Assembly (NCBI GenBank): GCA_028722305.1
Contig: JAQYHB010000021.1
Coordinates: 30,109 to 94,108 of the forward strand
DNA length: 64,000 nucleotides
Direction: 5' to 3'
Origin: Spirochaetales bacterium
Lineage (GTDB): Bacteria; Spirochaetota; Spirochaetia; Sphaerochaetales; Sphaerochaetaceae
Both the position numbers and the translations under genes were made by a program. The stretch's first letter is position 1. Each line of letters starts with the position of its first letter. Positions 43,535 to 51,903 of this stretch are shown here, in pieces. The notes below the pieces were generated by a model, which had not been told where the DNA came from, made no database searches, and saw nothing but the letters and a program-made list of their open reading frames with translations.

Positions 43535-44161
43535 TTATTGCTCGTCCGAAAGCACCTTGCCTTCGGTGGAAATCGTGATGACTCTGAGAGAAAGAGGCTT
43601 GCCGCTCAGGGCGATCGCCTTCTGGAGGAAATAGGCCATGCCCCCACAGCAGGGAACCTCCATGCGCACCAGAGAGATGCTTTTGATGTCATTCGCCTTG
43701 AGGATGGCGCCCAGTTTCAGGCTGTAATCCTCGTCGTCCAGCTTCGGACATCCGACCAGGACTGCATGGCCCTTGATGAAGTCCTGATGGAACGTAGGAT
43801 AGGCAAAGGGGGTGCAGGTGGCGGCGACAAGAAGGTCAGCCCCCTGCAGGGCCGGATTGTTCGGCTGCATCAGCTTTATCTGCACCGGCCACTGGGCGAG
43901 TTCGCTTGTTGCCGGAACCATCTGGCGCTTGTGCGCCTTGACCGCCTCTTCGTCATAGGCTTCCGCCTCGCGGACAGTGATGGCGATGGCGCCAGTGGGG
44001 CAGGCAGGGAGGCAATCGCCCATGCCGTCGCAGTAGTGGTCGCTCGTCAGATGCGCCTTGCCGTCTGAACCCATCTCGATGGCGTTTTCGTGGCAGGCGC
44101 TGGCGCAGGCGCCGCAACCATTGCAAAGTTCCTGATTGATGGAGACAATCGTTCTTCTCAT
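43535..44161 (-). CDS. 4Fe-4S ferredoxin associated with hybrid-cluster protein
   Basis: The first 65 residues hold two [4Fe-4S] sites: CNGCGACASACHENAI and CDGMGDCLPACPTGAI. The remaining 140 residues form a domain with ADLLVAATCTPFAYPTFHQD, LVGCPKLDDEDY and RMEVPCCGGMAYF, whose cysteines may bind a further cofactor. The same two-domain protein is found beside hcp in many anaerobes, where it probably feeds electrons to it. It is the first gene of the operon, with GGGAG before its ATG, and diverges from the Crp/Fnr gene. Confidence 0.9.
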   Translation of the reverse strand: MRRTIVSINQELCNGCGACASACHENAIEMGSDGKAHLTSDHYCDGMGDCLPACPTGAIAITVREAEAYDEEAVKAHKRQMVPATSELAQWPVQIKLMQPNNPALQGADLLVAATCTPFAYPTFHQDFIKGHAVLVGCPKLDDEDYSLKLGAILKANDIKSISLVRMEVPCCGGMAYFLQKAIALSGKPLSLRVITISTEGKVLSDEQ

Positions 44162-44219
44162 ATCATGGCTCCCTCTTTACGTACACCGCCGAGTCTACTA
44201 TCCTTGGGACTGAAATGCT

Positions 44220-44233
44220 GTTGGAAAACCAAC
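44220..44233. promoter_or_regulatory. Palindrome in the hcp/crp divergent region
   Basis: GTTGGAAAACCAAC is a perfect inverted repeat between the divergent ferredoxin-hcp and Crp/Fnr genes, just before the latter's ATG at 44245. It is a candidate operator for the adjacent regulator; it is not a classical FNR box. Confidence 0.4.
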
Positions 44234-44244
44234 AAAGGACAAAA

Positions 44245-44916
44245 ATGGCAGATTTTCTTTCCATATTGGCGCGCGCTCCGCTCTTCATGGGATTCGACGA
44301 GCAGACCATTTCCCTCATCCTGGAAGCCCAAGGCGCCCAGCTGGCACGCTATGCGAGAGGCGAGGTGTTGCTGCGGGAAGGGGAGCGGACCGACAAGTTC
44401 GGTGTTGCCGTCGATGGTACCATTTTCATAGAGCAGAACGATTTCTGGGGAAACCGGAATTTGATGGGACGTATCTCCGCAGGGCTGATTTTTGCCGAGT
44501 CGTTCGCCTGTAGTCGACCCCAACGGCCGCTCGCAGTTAACGTAGTTGCGGACAGCGACTGTGTCGTCTATTGGTTGGATTGCCACCGCCTGCTCCAGCA
44601 AGGTTCGCTGGACGAGAAGGTGTGGCGCACTTTGGTCGCCAACCTGATCCATGTGCTTTCCAACAAGAACATCCGTTTCAATGAGAAGGTGACCCACATG
44701 GGCCAGCGTACCACCCGGGACAAATTGCTCTCCTACCTTTCGATGGAATCAAGGAAGGCCCATAGCGCGGTCTTTGACATTCCCTTCAACCGGCAGGAAC
44801 TTGCCGACTATCTTGGAGTGGAGCGAAGCGCCATGAGCGCCTGTCTGGGAAAACTGCGTGACGAGGGGATGCTGACGTTCGACAAGCAGCACTTCCATCT
44901 GCTGGAGGTGGAGTGA
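44245..44916 (+). CDS. Crp/Fnr family transcriptional regulator
   Basis: The protein has an N-terminal cyclic-nucleotide-binding-type beta domain (about residues 10-125) and a C-terminal winged helix with FNRQELADYLGVERSAMSAC. I chose the ATG at 44245, preceded by AAAGGA, giving 223 residues; an ATG at 44215 would add ten. It lacks the N-terminal cysteine cluster of FNR, so it may sense NO, for example through heme, like HcpR/DNR regulators. It is divergent from the hcp operon, its likely target, and is followed in operon by a GNAT gene. Confidence 0.88.
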   Translation: MADFLSILARAPLFMGFDEQTISLILEAQGAQLARYARGEVLLREGERTDKFGVAVDGTIFIEQNDFWGNRNLMGRISAGLIFAESFACSRPQRPLAVNVVADSDCVVYWLDCHRLLQQGSLDEKVWRTLVANLIHVLSNKNIRFNEKVTHMGQRTTRDKLLSYLSMESRKAHSAVFDIPFNRQELADYLGVERSAMSACLGKLRDEGMLTFDKQHFHLLEVE

Positions 44917-45452
44917 TGTTCACGATACGGTTGGCGCGGGCCGGAGACCTTGATTCGGTGGTCCGTTTGTACCAGACGGTAGAAAAAGACAGCCATCTGC
45001 TGCTCTGTAAACCGGAATGCCTGATGGAGCCAGTGCAGACTGCGTTTCTGGAGCATTCGATTGCCCACGGACAGTTGTTCGTCGGCTTCTGGAATGACGA
45101 GCTGGTCGGTTCGGTAGTCATCAACCACGAGCCTCACCCGGAGTTCAGACAGGTCCATTGGTCGTTGGAGATGGATGACGCGCATGTCGGCATCATCCAT
45201 TGTCTGGCCATCCTTCCCAAGTACCAATCGTTGGGGCAGGGACGGGAACTCTTGGTCCAAGCAGCCCGCCGGGTCCATCGGCAGGGAATCAAGGTGCTGC
45301 GCTACGACGTCCTGAAAAGCGACATCCCCCTGCAGCATCTGGTAGCCCAGAGCGGGTTCCGCTTCTGCGAGACGGTGATGCGCCGTCTGTGTGACCGCAA
45401 GAGCTACCCGTATGGCATGTACGAGCTGGTGCTTGTTCCGAGTAGGGGTTGA
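44916..45452 (+). CDS. GNAT family N-acetyltransferase
   Basis: This acetyl-CoA-dependent acetyltransferase of about 178 residues has MFTIRLARAGDLDSVVRLYQ at the start and the acetyl-CoA loop HCLAILPKYQSLGQGRELL (motif A). The substrate cannot be predicted. The ATG at 44916 shares one base with the preceding TGA; a GTG at 44913 is an alternative. It is cotranscribed with the Crp/Fnr regulator. Confidence 0.87.
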   Translation: MFTIRLARAGDLDSVVRLYQTVEKDSHLLLCKPECLMEPVQTAFLEHSIAHGQLFVGFWNDELVGSVVINHEPHPEFRQVHWSLEMDDAHVGIIHCLAILPKYQSLGQGRELLVQAARRVHRQGIKVLRYDVLKSDIPLQHLVAQSGFRFCETVMRRLCDRKSYPYGMYELVLVPSRG

Positions 45453-45513
45453 GCAATTTCCTTCAGAGGAGATTCTTCATTTTTTCGGGAAAAAGCATGA
45501 TATAGTAGCGAAT

Positions 45514-46098
45514 ATGGCAACAATCAAGGATATCGCAAAACTTGCTGGAGTCTCTCAAGGGACTGTTTCCAACGTGTTGAACGGAAAGGGAAATGTCAGT
45601 AGCAGCAAGATTTTGCTTGTCCAAGATGCCGCACGGCAACTCGGCTATGCCATCAACGAGAATGCGAAGCTCCTTCGCAAGGGACAGAGCAAGACAATTG
45701 CCGTGATTGTCCCCAACAATACTGATATCCAGTACATCGACTTTGTCACCTCGTTCTCCAACCAGGCGAGGGTGATGGGGTATGAGGCGTTTGTTGCCTA
45801 TTCGCAGGACAATCCAGATCTCGAGAGAGAACTCATCCGACAGTTCCGTTCTCTGGTTGTTGTAGGAATTGTGTCCTTCACCTCCCTCGGACAGAAGGCG
45901 GGCATCATCTATCGGAATCTCGGGTTCGACACCCACAACGTCCTTTTCGTCGAGCGGAGGGGTGGATCGGGGTTTATCGGATTCGACTATGAGAAAGCTG
46001 GTGCCGACATGGGCTTGCAGCTACGTGGCAGTGGAGCGAAGCGTGTGGCGCTTGTGGTTGAGGAACTGGCGACCAATGACACGGAATTTGCGCATTGA
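45514..46098 (+). pseudogene. LacI family regulator, truncated
   Basis: ATIKDIAKLAGVSQGTVSNV, then LNGKGNVSSSK, is a good LacI helix-turn-helix, followed by a hinge and the first part of a sugar-binding domain (TIAVIVPNNTDIQYIDFVTS). The frame stops at 46098 after about 195 residues, whereas full regulators are about 330. The start at 45514 has weak upstream signals. It probably lost its C-terminal half by deletion or frameshift. What follows in another frame (46099-46405) does not resemble LacI. Confidence 0.75.
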
Positions 46099-46405
46099 GC
46101 CTTATCGTGTTGTACATGCACCCGATATGCAGTGCTACGGGTACTGGTTTCGGAATTTTGGCTTCTATATAAGTGGCGACGCCGCCGATATCCCGGATGC
46201 TGTGTTGGCGGCCTTTCTGAAGGGCGAGATTAAGAGAATGTATCAGGATACCACGACCAAAGCCTCTTCTGCCCATGGGTATCTTGGACGGATGGAAGAG
46301 AAGATTCCTTTTGAAGAGCGGAAGCGGTATTACGCCATCCATCTTCCCAGTAGGGAGGCTGTCGGCCTTTTGCACGCGAAAGGATTCTCGGTAGCTTCTT
46401 GCTAG
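46099..46405 (+). pseudogene. Unrecognised coding remnant after the broken LacI gene
   Basis: An open frame continues in a different register from about 46088 to a stop at 46405: IEPYRVVHAPDMQCYGYWFR, then GFYISGDAADIPDAVLAAFL and EERKRYYAIHLPSREAVGLL. It reads like real protein but I do not recognise the family and it has no start codon of its own. It may be the C-terminal end of a fused or different gene brought in by a deletion. Confidence 0.4.
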
Positions 46406-46457
46406 GACCCGCTTTTCTGTCGGAGGAACGTCATGGATTCTTCCAACGGATACAACA

Positions 46458-46495
46458 ACGGGACTGCCCGGATGCAGGCAGTCCCGTCATAGGTT
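46458..46495. terminator. Bidirectional terminator
   Basis: ACGGGACTGCC (46458-46468) pairs perfectly with GGCAGTCCCGT (46477-46487). On the plus strand CATAGGTTTTT follows; on the minus strand it lies just after the binding-protein gene stop at 46508. Confidence 0.75.
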
Positions 46496-46507
46496 TTTCA
46501 CGCTCCG

Positions 46508-47710
46508 TCATCTCTTCAGGTGGGCGATATAGTAGTCGCGGACTTCAATGTAGTGCTCGTAGATGTAGTTGTAGTCCGGGGTGTAGTATTTGGAGAGCGC
46601 TTCATCGAGCGGAGCGTTGCCCTTTGAGGGCGGACACTCGGGTCTGACAGACCAGGTGCCGGTAGTGCCGAAGCGGGTGTATCCCTTGCCTTTGCCGTCG
46701 TCGCCACCCATCAGATAGCGGATGAACATCTTCGCGATGTTGGGATGTTTGCATCCATTGACGATGCCGAAGAAGTTCAGCACGTACATGCCGCTGGAAG
46801 GCTCGACGTCCTGGTTGTAGGCGAGGGCCCAGTTGTTCTCTTCTCCCTTGCGGACTTTGACGGAAGAGGCATAGCCGACCGGAGGGTCTGCCTGGCCCTT
46901 GGTCCCGACCAGCTGGACCACCTCGTCGCTGCGGTCCGCGTTGATCGGGCTGTTGGCCTCCATGCGCTTGATGAAGGCGAATCCTGCGTTGGGCTCGTCC
47001 TTGTCCAGGACGATATCCTTGCCGTAGTAGTCCTTGTAGGCCTTGGCCATGTCTTCAGGGTGCTGGGTGAACAGCGTGTAGACCGCGAGGTACGCGGTGT
47101 TGTCGGCGGCGTCCTGCAGGACAAACTTTCCTTTGTTCTTCGGGTCGGTCAGCTCCCACCAGTTCTTCAACGGCTTGCCGCTTTCCGTGTTGTAGAACCA
47201 GGTCAGGGCCTCGATGATGAACGGGGTCATCGTCTTGAAGCGCTTGTCCACGTTCCCGTAGATAGAATCGGGCATGTAGTTGTGGAGAATGCCGGTATCG
47301 AAGAAATCCACCTTGTAGTCTCCGAGCACTTCCTTGGAATGGATCAGGTCGGCTCCCGCGATACCCGCCTCGTACTCTCGCTGGAACTTCTCCTTCAGCT
47401 CGTCGCTGGAGATGTTGTAGACGGTGACGTCCAAGCCGGGATATTCGTCCATGAACTCCTTGGCCGCCTTTTCGGTGCGGCTGGAGATGGTGTAGACCAC
47501 CATGCTTCCGGTCTCTTTCTTGGCCTTCTCGTACAGGGCATCCATCGTCTCGTTCTCGTACAGTCCGTTGTCGATGGCCCATTGCTCTTCGGCAGAGACC
47601 GTGTTGGTTTCCGTCTCGGCGGTAGCCGGGGCGGCTTCTTTGGCTCCGCCCGCGAACAGGCCCATGGCCAGTGCGAGCAGGACAGTCAGCGCAAGCAATC
47701 GTTTTTTCAT
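46508..47710 (-). CDS. ABC transporter substrate-binding protein, Fe(III)/FbpA-AfuA type
   Basis: This 400-residue extracytoplasmic binding protein has a signal peptide ending GLFA and mature start GGAKEAAP. Family-like regions include SMVVYTISSRTEKAAKEFMD near residue 70, LTWFYNTESGKPLKNWWELT and VGYASSVKVRKGEENN. The FbpA-type fold commonly binds ferric ions, but relatives bind other small ligands, so the substrate is open. The ATG at 47710 has GGAGGA upstream; the frame is open further but unrelated. It is the last gene of a permease-ATPase-binding protein operon read on the minus strand. Confidence 0.87.
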   Translation of the reverse strand: MKKRLLALTVLLALAMGLFAGGAKEAAPATAETETNTVSAEEQWAIDNGLYENETMDALYEKAKKETGSMVVYTISSRTEKAAKEFMDEYPGLDVTVYNISSDELKEKFQREYEAGIAGADLIHSKEVLGDYKVDFFDTGILHNYMPDSIYGNVDKRFKTMTPFIIEALTWFYNTESGKPLKNWWELTDPKNKGKFVLQDAADNTAYLAVYTLFTQHPEDMAKAYKDYYGKDIVLDKDEPNAGFAFIKRMEANSPINADRSDEVVQLVGTKGQADPPVGYASSVKVRKGEENNWALAYNQDVEPSSGMYVLNFFGIVNGCKHPNIAKMFIRYLMGGDDGKGKGYTRFGTTGTWSVRPECPPSKGNAPLDEALSKYYTPDYNYIYEHYIEVRDYYIAHLKR

Positions 47711-47739
47711 GCAATCCTCCTCCAAGATATCTCTGGCGG

Positions 47740-48849
47740 TCAGCGTAGCGCCGCCGCGGAATGCTTGATCAGGACACCTTCTTTGGTGTCGTAGACATTG
47801 ACAAAGTCGGGATCTACGGAAAGTCGGACCGTCTCGCCTTGGTTGTAGGTCGCCAGCCCGATGCACTTGACCAATAGCACCTGCCCTCGCACTTGGACCT
47901 GGATGAGGCTTTCGCTTCCCGCCGGATGGCTGGAGAGGACGGTACCCTCAATCTGGCCGGTGGAATCTATGCGGAGCATTTCCGGGCGGATGCCAAGGGT
48001 GCAGTCGACGTGTCCCTGCGGGCCATGGTAGAGTTTTCCGAATACCAGCCTTCCCAAGGGGCTGTCGGTCACCAGACTCTGCCCTTGGGCCTCTCCATCC
48101 GCCTTGATGAAATTGATCTTCGGGTTGCCGATGAAGTCCGCCACCTCCATGGTCGCCGGGTTCTGATACAGGTCGACCGGGGTGTCCACCTGGGTCAGCA
48201 CTCCCTTGAAGAAGACCGCGATCCGGGTCGACATGGTAAGCGCCTCGACCTGGTCGTGGGTGACATACACCACCGTGGTGCCCAGGTCTTTGTGCAGTCT
48301 CTTCAGCTCGCCACGCATGTCGATGCGCAGCTTCGCGTCCAGGTTGGACAGTGGCTCATCCAGCAGAAGCAGCCTCGGACGGTTGACGATCGAGCGGGCA
48401 ATCGCCACCCGCTGTTGCTGTCCACCGGAAAGCTCGCTGGGATAGCGTTTCGCGAACTCGCCGATCTGCATCTTCTCCAGAGCTTCCTGGACCATGCCGG
48501 GAATCTTCTCCTTCGGGGTTTTCGCCACAGAGAGGACGAAGGCGATGTTGTCGTAGACCGTCATGTGTGGCCACAGAGCGTAGGACTGGAAGACCAGATT
48601 CAGGCCCCGCTTCGAGGGGGGAAGAAAGAAGGCTTCGCTGGCGTCGACCACCTTCTCGCCATCGATCGAGATGGTGCCCCCTTGTGGCTTCTCGAGTCCC
48701 GCCAGGATGCGGAGCATGGTGGTCTTGCCACAGCCCGAGGGCCCGAGCAAGGTAAGGAAATCTCCGTCGTGGACAGCCAGGCTGACATCTTTCAGCACGT
48801 GGTTGTTCCCGTAATACTTGTCGATATGATTCAGTAGAATCTCACTCAT
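47740..48849 (-). CDS. ABC transporter ATP-binding protein (FbpC/PotA-like)
   Basis: This 369-residue ATPase has [18 protein letters not shown] (Walker A), [14 protein letters not shown] (Q-loop), [15 protein letters not shown] (signature), [16 protein letters not shown] (Walker B) and [11 protein letters not shown]-terminal TOBE-type domain begins near residue 280. I chose the ATG at 48849, with GGGAGG upstream; a TTG at 48858 would add three residues. It starts just after the permease stop and 29 bases separate it from the binding-protein gene. Confidence 0.93.
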   Translation of the reverse strand: MSEILLNHIDKYYGNNHVLKDVSLAVHDGDFLTLLGPSGCGKTTMLRILAGLEKPQGGTISIDGEKVVDASEAFFLPPSKRGLNLVFQSYALWPHMTVYDNIAFVLSVAKTPKEKIPGMVQEALEKMQIGEFAKRYPSELSGGQQQRVAIARSIVNRPRLLLLDEPLSNLDAKLRIDMRGELKRLHKDLGTTVVYVTHDQVEALTMSTRIAVFFKGVLTQVDTPVDLYQNPATMEVADFIGNPKINFIKADGEAQGQSLVTDSPLGRLVFGKLYHGPQGHVDCTLGIRPEMLRIDSTGQIEGTVLSSHPAGSESLIQVQVRGQVLLVKCIGLATYNQGETVRLSVDPDFVNVYDTKEGVLIKHSAAALR

Positions 48850-48854
48850 GGCGC

Positions 48855-50723
48855 TCAACCTCCCAGTCCGCCAGCCAGATCGGTCTTGAACAACTTATTC
48901 GAGAGCCAGTGCGTGAGGAAGACCAGGATGAACATCACGATGGCGATACAGTTGGATGGCTGGGTCCAACCCTCGGTGGAATACCAATAAGCCAGATAGG
49001 AAAGGGTGCCCTGCTTGGGGCTCATCAACAGGACAATCAGGTCCAGCTCCTTCATGATGCTGATGAAAATCAGCATGAATCCGCTCATGAAGCCATTTTT
49101 TGCGAGTGGGAAGACGATATGGGAAAAACGCTTCACGAACGAGGCGCCGGCAATCTGGCCTGCCTCCTCGAGGTCTGTGCCGATCTGCAGCATGCACGCC
49201 GTGCCGCTACGGCTGGCGAAGGGCAGGTGCTTGACGACGCTGACCAGAACCAGCAGGGCGAAGGAGCCGTACAGGGGCGGGACGATCGTGACAGGTCCGA
49301 TCCTCACACCCTTGGAGAACATGGACAGATACATGGCCCCAAAGGCAATCGAGGGAATCAGATAGGGAATGAACGCGACCTGCTCGACGAACTGTCCGCT
49401 TTTCAGTTTGCGGCCACGGGCGTTGATGTAGCCGATCAGCTGTCCGATGATGCTGGCGAAGATGCTGGTCAGGAAGACCAGTTTCAGCGTGTTCCACAGG
49501 AAACTGAGGAACTTGCGGTCCCTGAGGACCCCGTCGAGGCCCTCGTAGATGTCCCCACGTCCCTTGCCTACCCAGTAGTGGAGGGTCAGGTTCTTCAGGG
49601 AATAATCTCCCACCTTCAGCATCAAGGTCTGGTAGCACATCAGCACCACCGGGAAGACCACCATGAGCGCGACAAAGAGATAGAGCAGGACCAGGATGGG
49701 GCCTCGCGCCTTTCCCAGCGGAATGGGGTTGCTGCGGGTTCCTTTGCCGTTCATGGTGACGTAGCTCTTGCGATGGCCGATCACCTTCTGGTTGACGAAG
49801 ATGAAGATGGCGCTGATGGAGATCAGCATCAGGCTGATGGAGAAGCCCAGACCTGCCTGCGCGCTGTTGACCGTACTGTGGATCATCGTGCTGATCGTGT
49901 AGTAGTTGACTTTCAGCCCGAGCATGGAGGGAACGCTGTAGGTGCCGATCGCCTTGCTGAAGGTCAGGATCAGGGCTGAAAGGATGGCGGGAAGCACGAG
50001 CGGCAGGGTGATTTTCCTGACAATCTGCCACTTGCTCGCGCCGATGATCTCGCCCATCTCCTCGACCTCGCTGTTGATGGACTTCAGCGCGGCGGAGACA
50101 AGAAGGTAGGAATATGAATAATAGTGGAGCGAGAGCACCAGGATGATGGGGACCGCGCCATAGCTCAGCCAGTCGGGGATAGGGACTCCCAGGTAGGCGA
50201 AGAAGCCCGGGGTGCCGCCGACACGCGTATTGCGGAAGATGGTGTTCCAGGAAAGGGCGATGGCCCATGAGGGGAGCATGTAGGGGACGATCAGCATCAA
50301 GCCGAAAAATTTCTTATGCGGAATGTCGCTGCGCACAATCAGCCAGGCAAAGGCACTGCCAAGGGCGATGCACAGGACGCTGGTGCAGCTCGCGATGACC
50401 AGCGAATGGGCCAGCGGGATGTAGAACATGTTCTTGGCGATCATGCTGTGGAAGATGCGTTGCCAATAGTAGAACGTGAACTGCCCCGCATGGCTGCCTT
50501 TTATCGCCTTCACGTCCACCTTCGCCAGCGTAAACGAACTGGCGATCATCTCGACCAGCGGGAACAAGATCAGATAGGACAACAGGACGATCGCCACCAA
50601 CGTCATGATGTTGTAGGGTGTGGTGAAAGCCTCGTGCAGTTCATTCTTCAGGCGCTTGGACGAAAACCGGGCTGTTTTTGACATATTACGACAAGTGTAC
50701 CATTCCGCGGAGGGGTTTTCCAT
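48855..50723 (-). CDS. ABC transporter permease with two fused membrane domains (FbpB/ThiP-like)
   Basis: This inner membrane protein of about 610-622 residues has twelve or so segments in two homologous halves. Both contain the EAA loop that docks to the ATPase: EEMGEIIGASKWQIVRKITL (first half) and LEEAGQIAGASFVKRFSHIV (second half). Fusion of both permeases is typical for Fe(III) and thiamine importers. Two starts are possible: ATG 50723 or ATG 50684 (MSKTARFSS); neither has a strong ribosome site, and homologues probably start at the second. It is the first gene of the operon. Confidence 0.92.
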   Translation of the reverse strand: MENPSAEWYTCRNMSKTARFSSKRLKNELHEAFTTPYNIMTLVAIVLLSYLILFPLVEMIASSFTLAKVDVKAIKGSHAGQFTFYYWQRIFHSMIAKNMFYIPLAHSLVIASCTSVLCIALGSAFAWLIVRSDIPHKKFFGLMLIVPYMLPSWAIALSWNTIFRNTRVGGTPGFFAYLGVPIPDWLSYGAVPIILVLSLHYYSYSYLLVSAALKSINSEVEEMGEIIGASKWQIVRKITLPLVLPAILSALILTFSKAIGTYSVPSMLGLKVNYYTISTMIHSTVNSAQAGLGFSISLMLISISAIFIFVNQKVIGHRKSYVTMNGKGTRSNPIPLGKARGPILVLLYLFVALMVVFPVVLMCYQTLMLKVGDYSLKNLTLHYWVGKGRGDIYEGLDGVLRDRKFLSFLWNTLKLVFLTSIFASIIGQLIGYINARGRKLKSGQFVEQVAFIPYLIPSIAFGAMYLSMFSKGVRIGPVTIVPPLYGSFALLVLVSVVKHLPFASRSGTACMLQIGTDLEEAGQIAGASFVKRFSHIVFPLAKNGFMSGFMLIFISIMKELDLIVLLMSPKQGTLSYLAYWYSTEGWTQPSNCIAIVMFILVFLTHWLSNKLFKTDLAGGLGG

Positions 50724-50987
50724 AGGAAAATCACACTTTCAACATGGTTTTCTCGTACTTTTCTCGCAAATGTCCGAAAGAAGGTTTTCCCTTGATGTGG
50801 TACATAATGATGGTTTTTTGGAGCCGATTGATGTCCAGATAGCAAGAAATGGACGGTATTCTGGGAGGAAAACCTGACAGGAGGCGACTGGACCGCCGCC
50901 TAAGGATCTTTGTGGTATGGAAAGGAAGCGCTCATCGAATACCGCAAGGCCTTGGAAAAGGGAGAGGAAGCGAAGTAGGGGAAGAAC

Positions 50988-51692
50988 CTACGTCCTTTTC
51001 TTGGACACACTGCGTGCATGGTGGAGGACAGGAAGCGCCGCAAGCGAAGCCCAGCCCGCCATGATGGCAAGCGTGGTGCCGGCGGCCATGCAAAAATGGG
51101 CGAAGGAAAAAACCTGCGCCATCCCCTTTTGCGGGTTCCCGGCACCATGGGTGTGGATTGCAGCCCGGACAAAGGGACCGCTGATCCATGTCTTGAAGGA
51201 ACTTGTGGCCATGACGAAGATGGCAAGGACAACCAATGCGACCAACAGGAAGCAAAGGCCACGCCACGTTCTTTCGGAAAGCCTGGCGGGCTTGCAGATG
51301 CGCCCGCTGCGCAAGCCGAGGTGCAGGCCGACCAGAATCAGGAAAAGCGCCGCGGCAAAGAAATGGACCGGAATCATGAACTCACCGCCACTATGGGGAA
51401 AGAGCTTCTTGCTGGCCATCAGTCCGGAAACCAAAAGGAGGATGGTCGTGAGCACGAGGGCGGCATCGACAAAGGCCATGCACCGGATCTGCGCGCCCAT
51501 CTTCCTCTGAAACAGGCGGGAAAAGACGGAACGGATCCAGGAGGCGTGCATGGCAAGGTGGACCAGACAGAGGACGAGCAGGCACAGCCCCGCCACTTCG
51601 TGGTACATCAACGATATGGCGTTCTTGCTGAACACTGTCAGGAAGCCGAGAACCAGAACCAGGTCAATCCCATAGGAACATGCTTTTTCCAT
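50988..51692 (-). CDS. DUF4405-type membrane cytochrome-like protein
   Basis: This 234-residue protein has about six membrane segments. Histidine-bearing motifs SLMYHEVAGLCLLVLCLVHL, VHFFAAALFLILVGLHLGL and FSFAHFCMAAGT suggest heme b ligands, as in DUF4405 cytochromes linked to flavin-based extracytoplasmic electron transfer. I chose the ATG at 51692; the frame extends to 51782 but that part is not membrane-like. No FMN-binding or ApbE gene is adjacent. The heme count and the partner are inferred. It is divergent from the glycerol-3-phosphate operon. Confidence 0.65.
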   Translation of the reverse strand: MEKACSYGIDLVLVLGFLTVFSKNAISLMYHEVAGLCLLVLCLVHLAMHASWIRSVFSRLFQRKMGAQIRCMAFVDAALVLTTILLLVSGLMASKKLFPHSGGEFMIPVHFFAAALFLILVGLHLGLRSGRICKPARLSERTWRGLCFLLVALVVLAIFVMATSSFKTWISGPFVRAAIHTHGAGNPQKGMAQVFSFAHFCMAAGTTLAIMAGWASLAALPVLHHARSVSKKRT

Positions 51693-51761
51693 GCGTCCAT
51701 CGTATCGTGTTCCTGAAAGTACGAGTAAGAGAACTTCACTGTTTTTCACGAATCGACGCTG

Positions 51762-51790
51762 TTGCACACAAGGAAAAGCCATGATAGGAT
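51762..51790 (+). promoter_or_regulatory. Promoter of the glycerol-3-phosphate oxidation operon
   Basis: TTGCAC (51762-51767), 17 bases, TAGGAT (51785-51790). Transcription would start near 51797, at the beginning of the leader hairpins. Confidence 0.5.
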
Positions 51791-51791
51791 A

Positions 51792-51870
51792 GGGCGAAAA
51801 GTAGATTCGCCCGAGAGAAAAGAGAACAGGGCACGCGTATCCAGAGGGATAGGTGTGTCTTGTTCTTTTT
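51792..51870 (+). promoter_or_regulatory. Leader with terminator, candidate GlpP antitermination target
   Basis: A first inverted repeat, GGGCGAA (51792-51798) and TTCGCCC (51806-51812), is followed by a long stem. Bases 51823-51842 pair with 51847-51866 over about 19 positions with one mismatch, closing on AGAG. TTTTTG-type bases follow at 51866-51871. This is an intrinsic terminator 30 bases before the first ATG of the operon. GlpP, encoded at 63020, works in Bacillus by antitermination in such leaders of glp genes when glycerol-3-phosphate is present. The assignment to GlpP is inferred. Confidence 0.7.
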
Positions 51871-51903
51871 GTTTGTCCCCAGGAAAGAGGAGGATTCCGA
51901 AAG

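Noticed and set aside
42370..43578. Plus-strand open frame (402 codons) across hcp
   Set aside because: Shadow of hcp, which has all its cluster motifs on the other strand.
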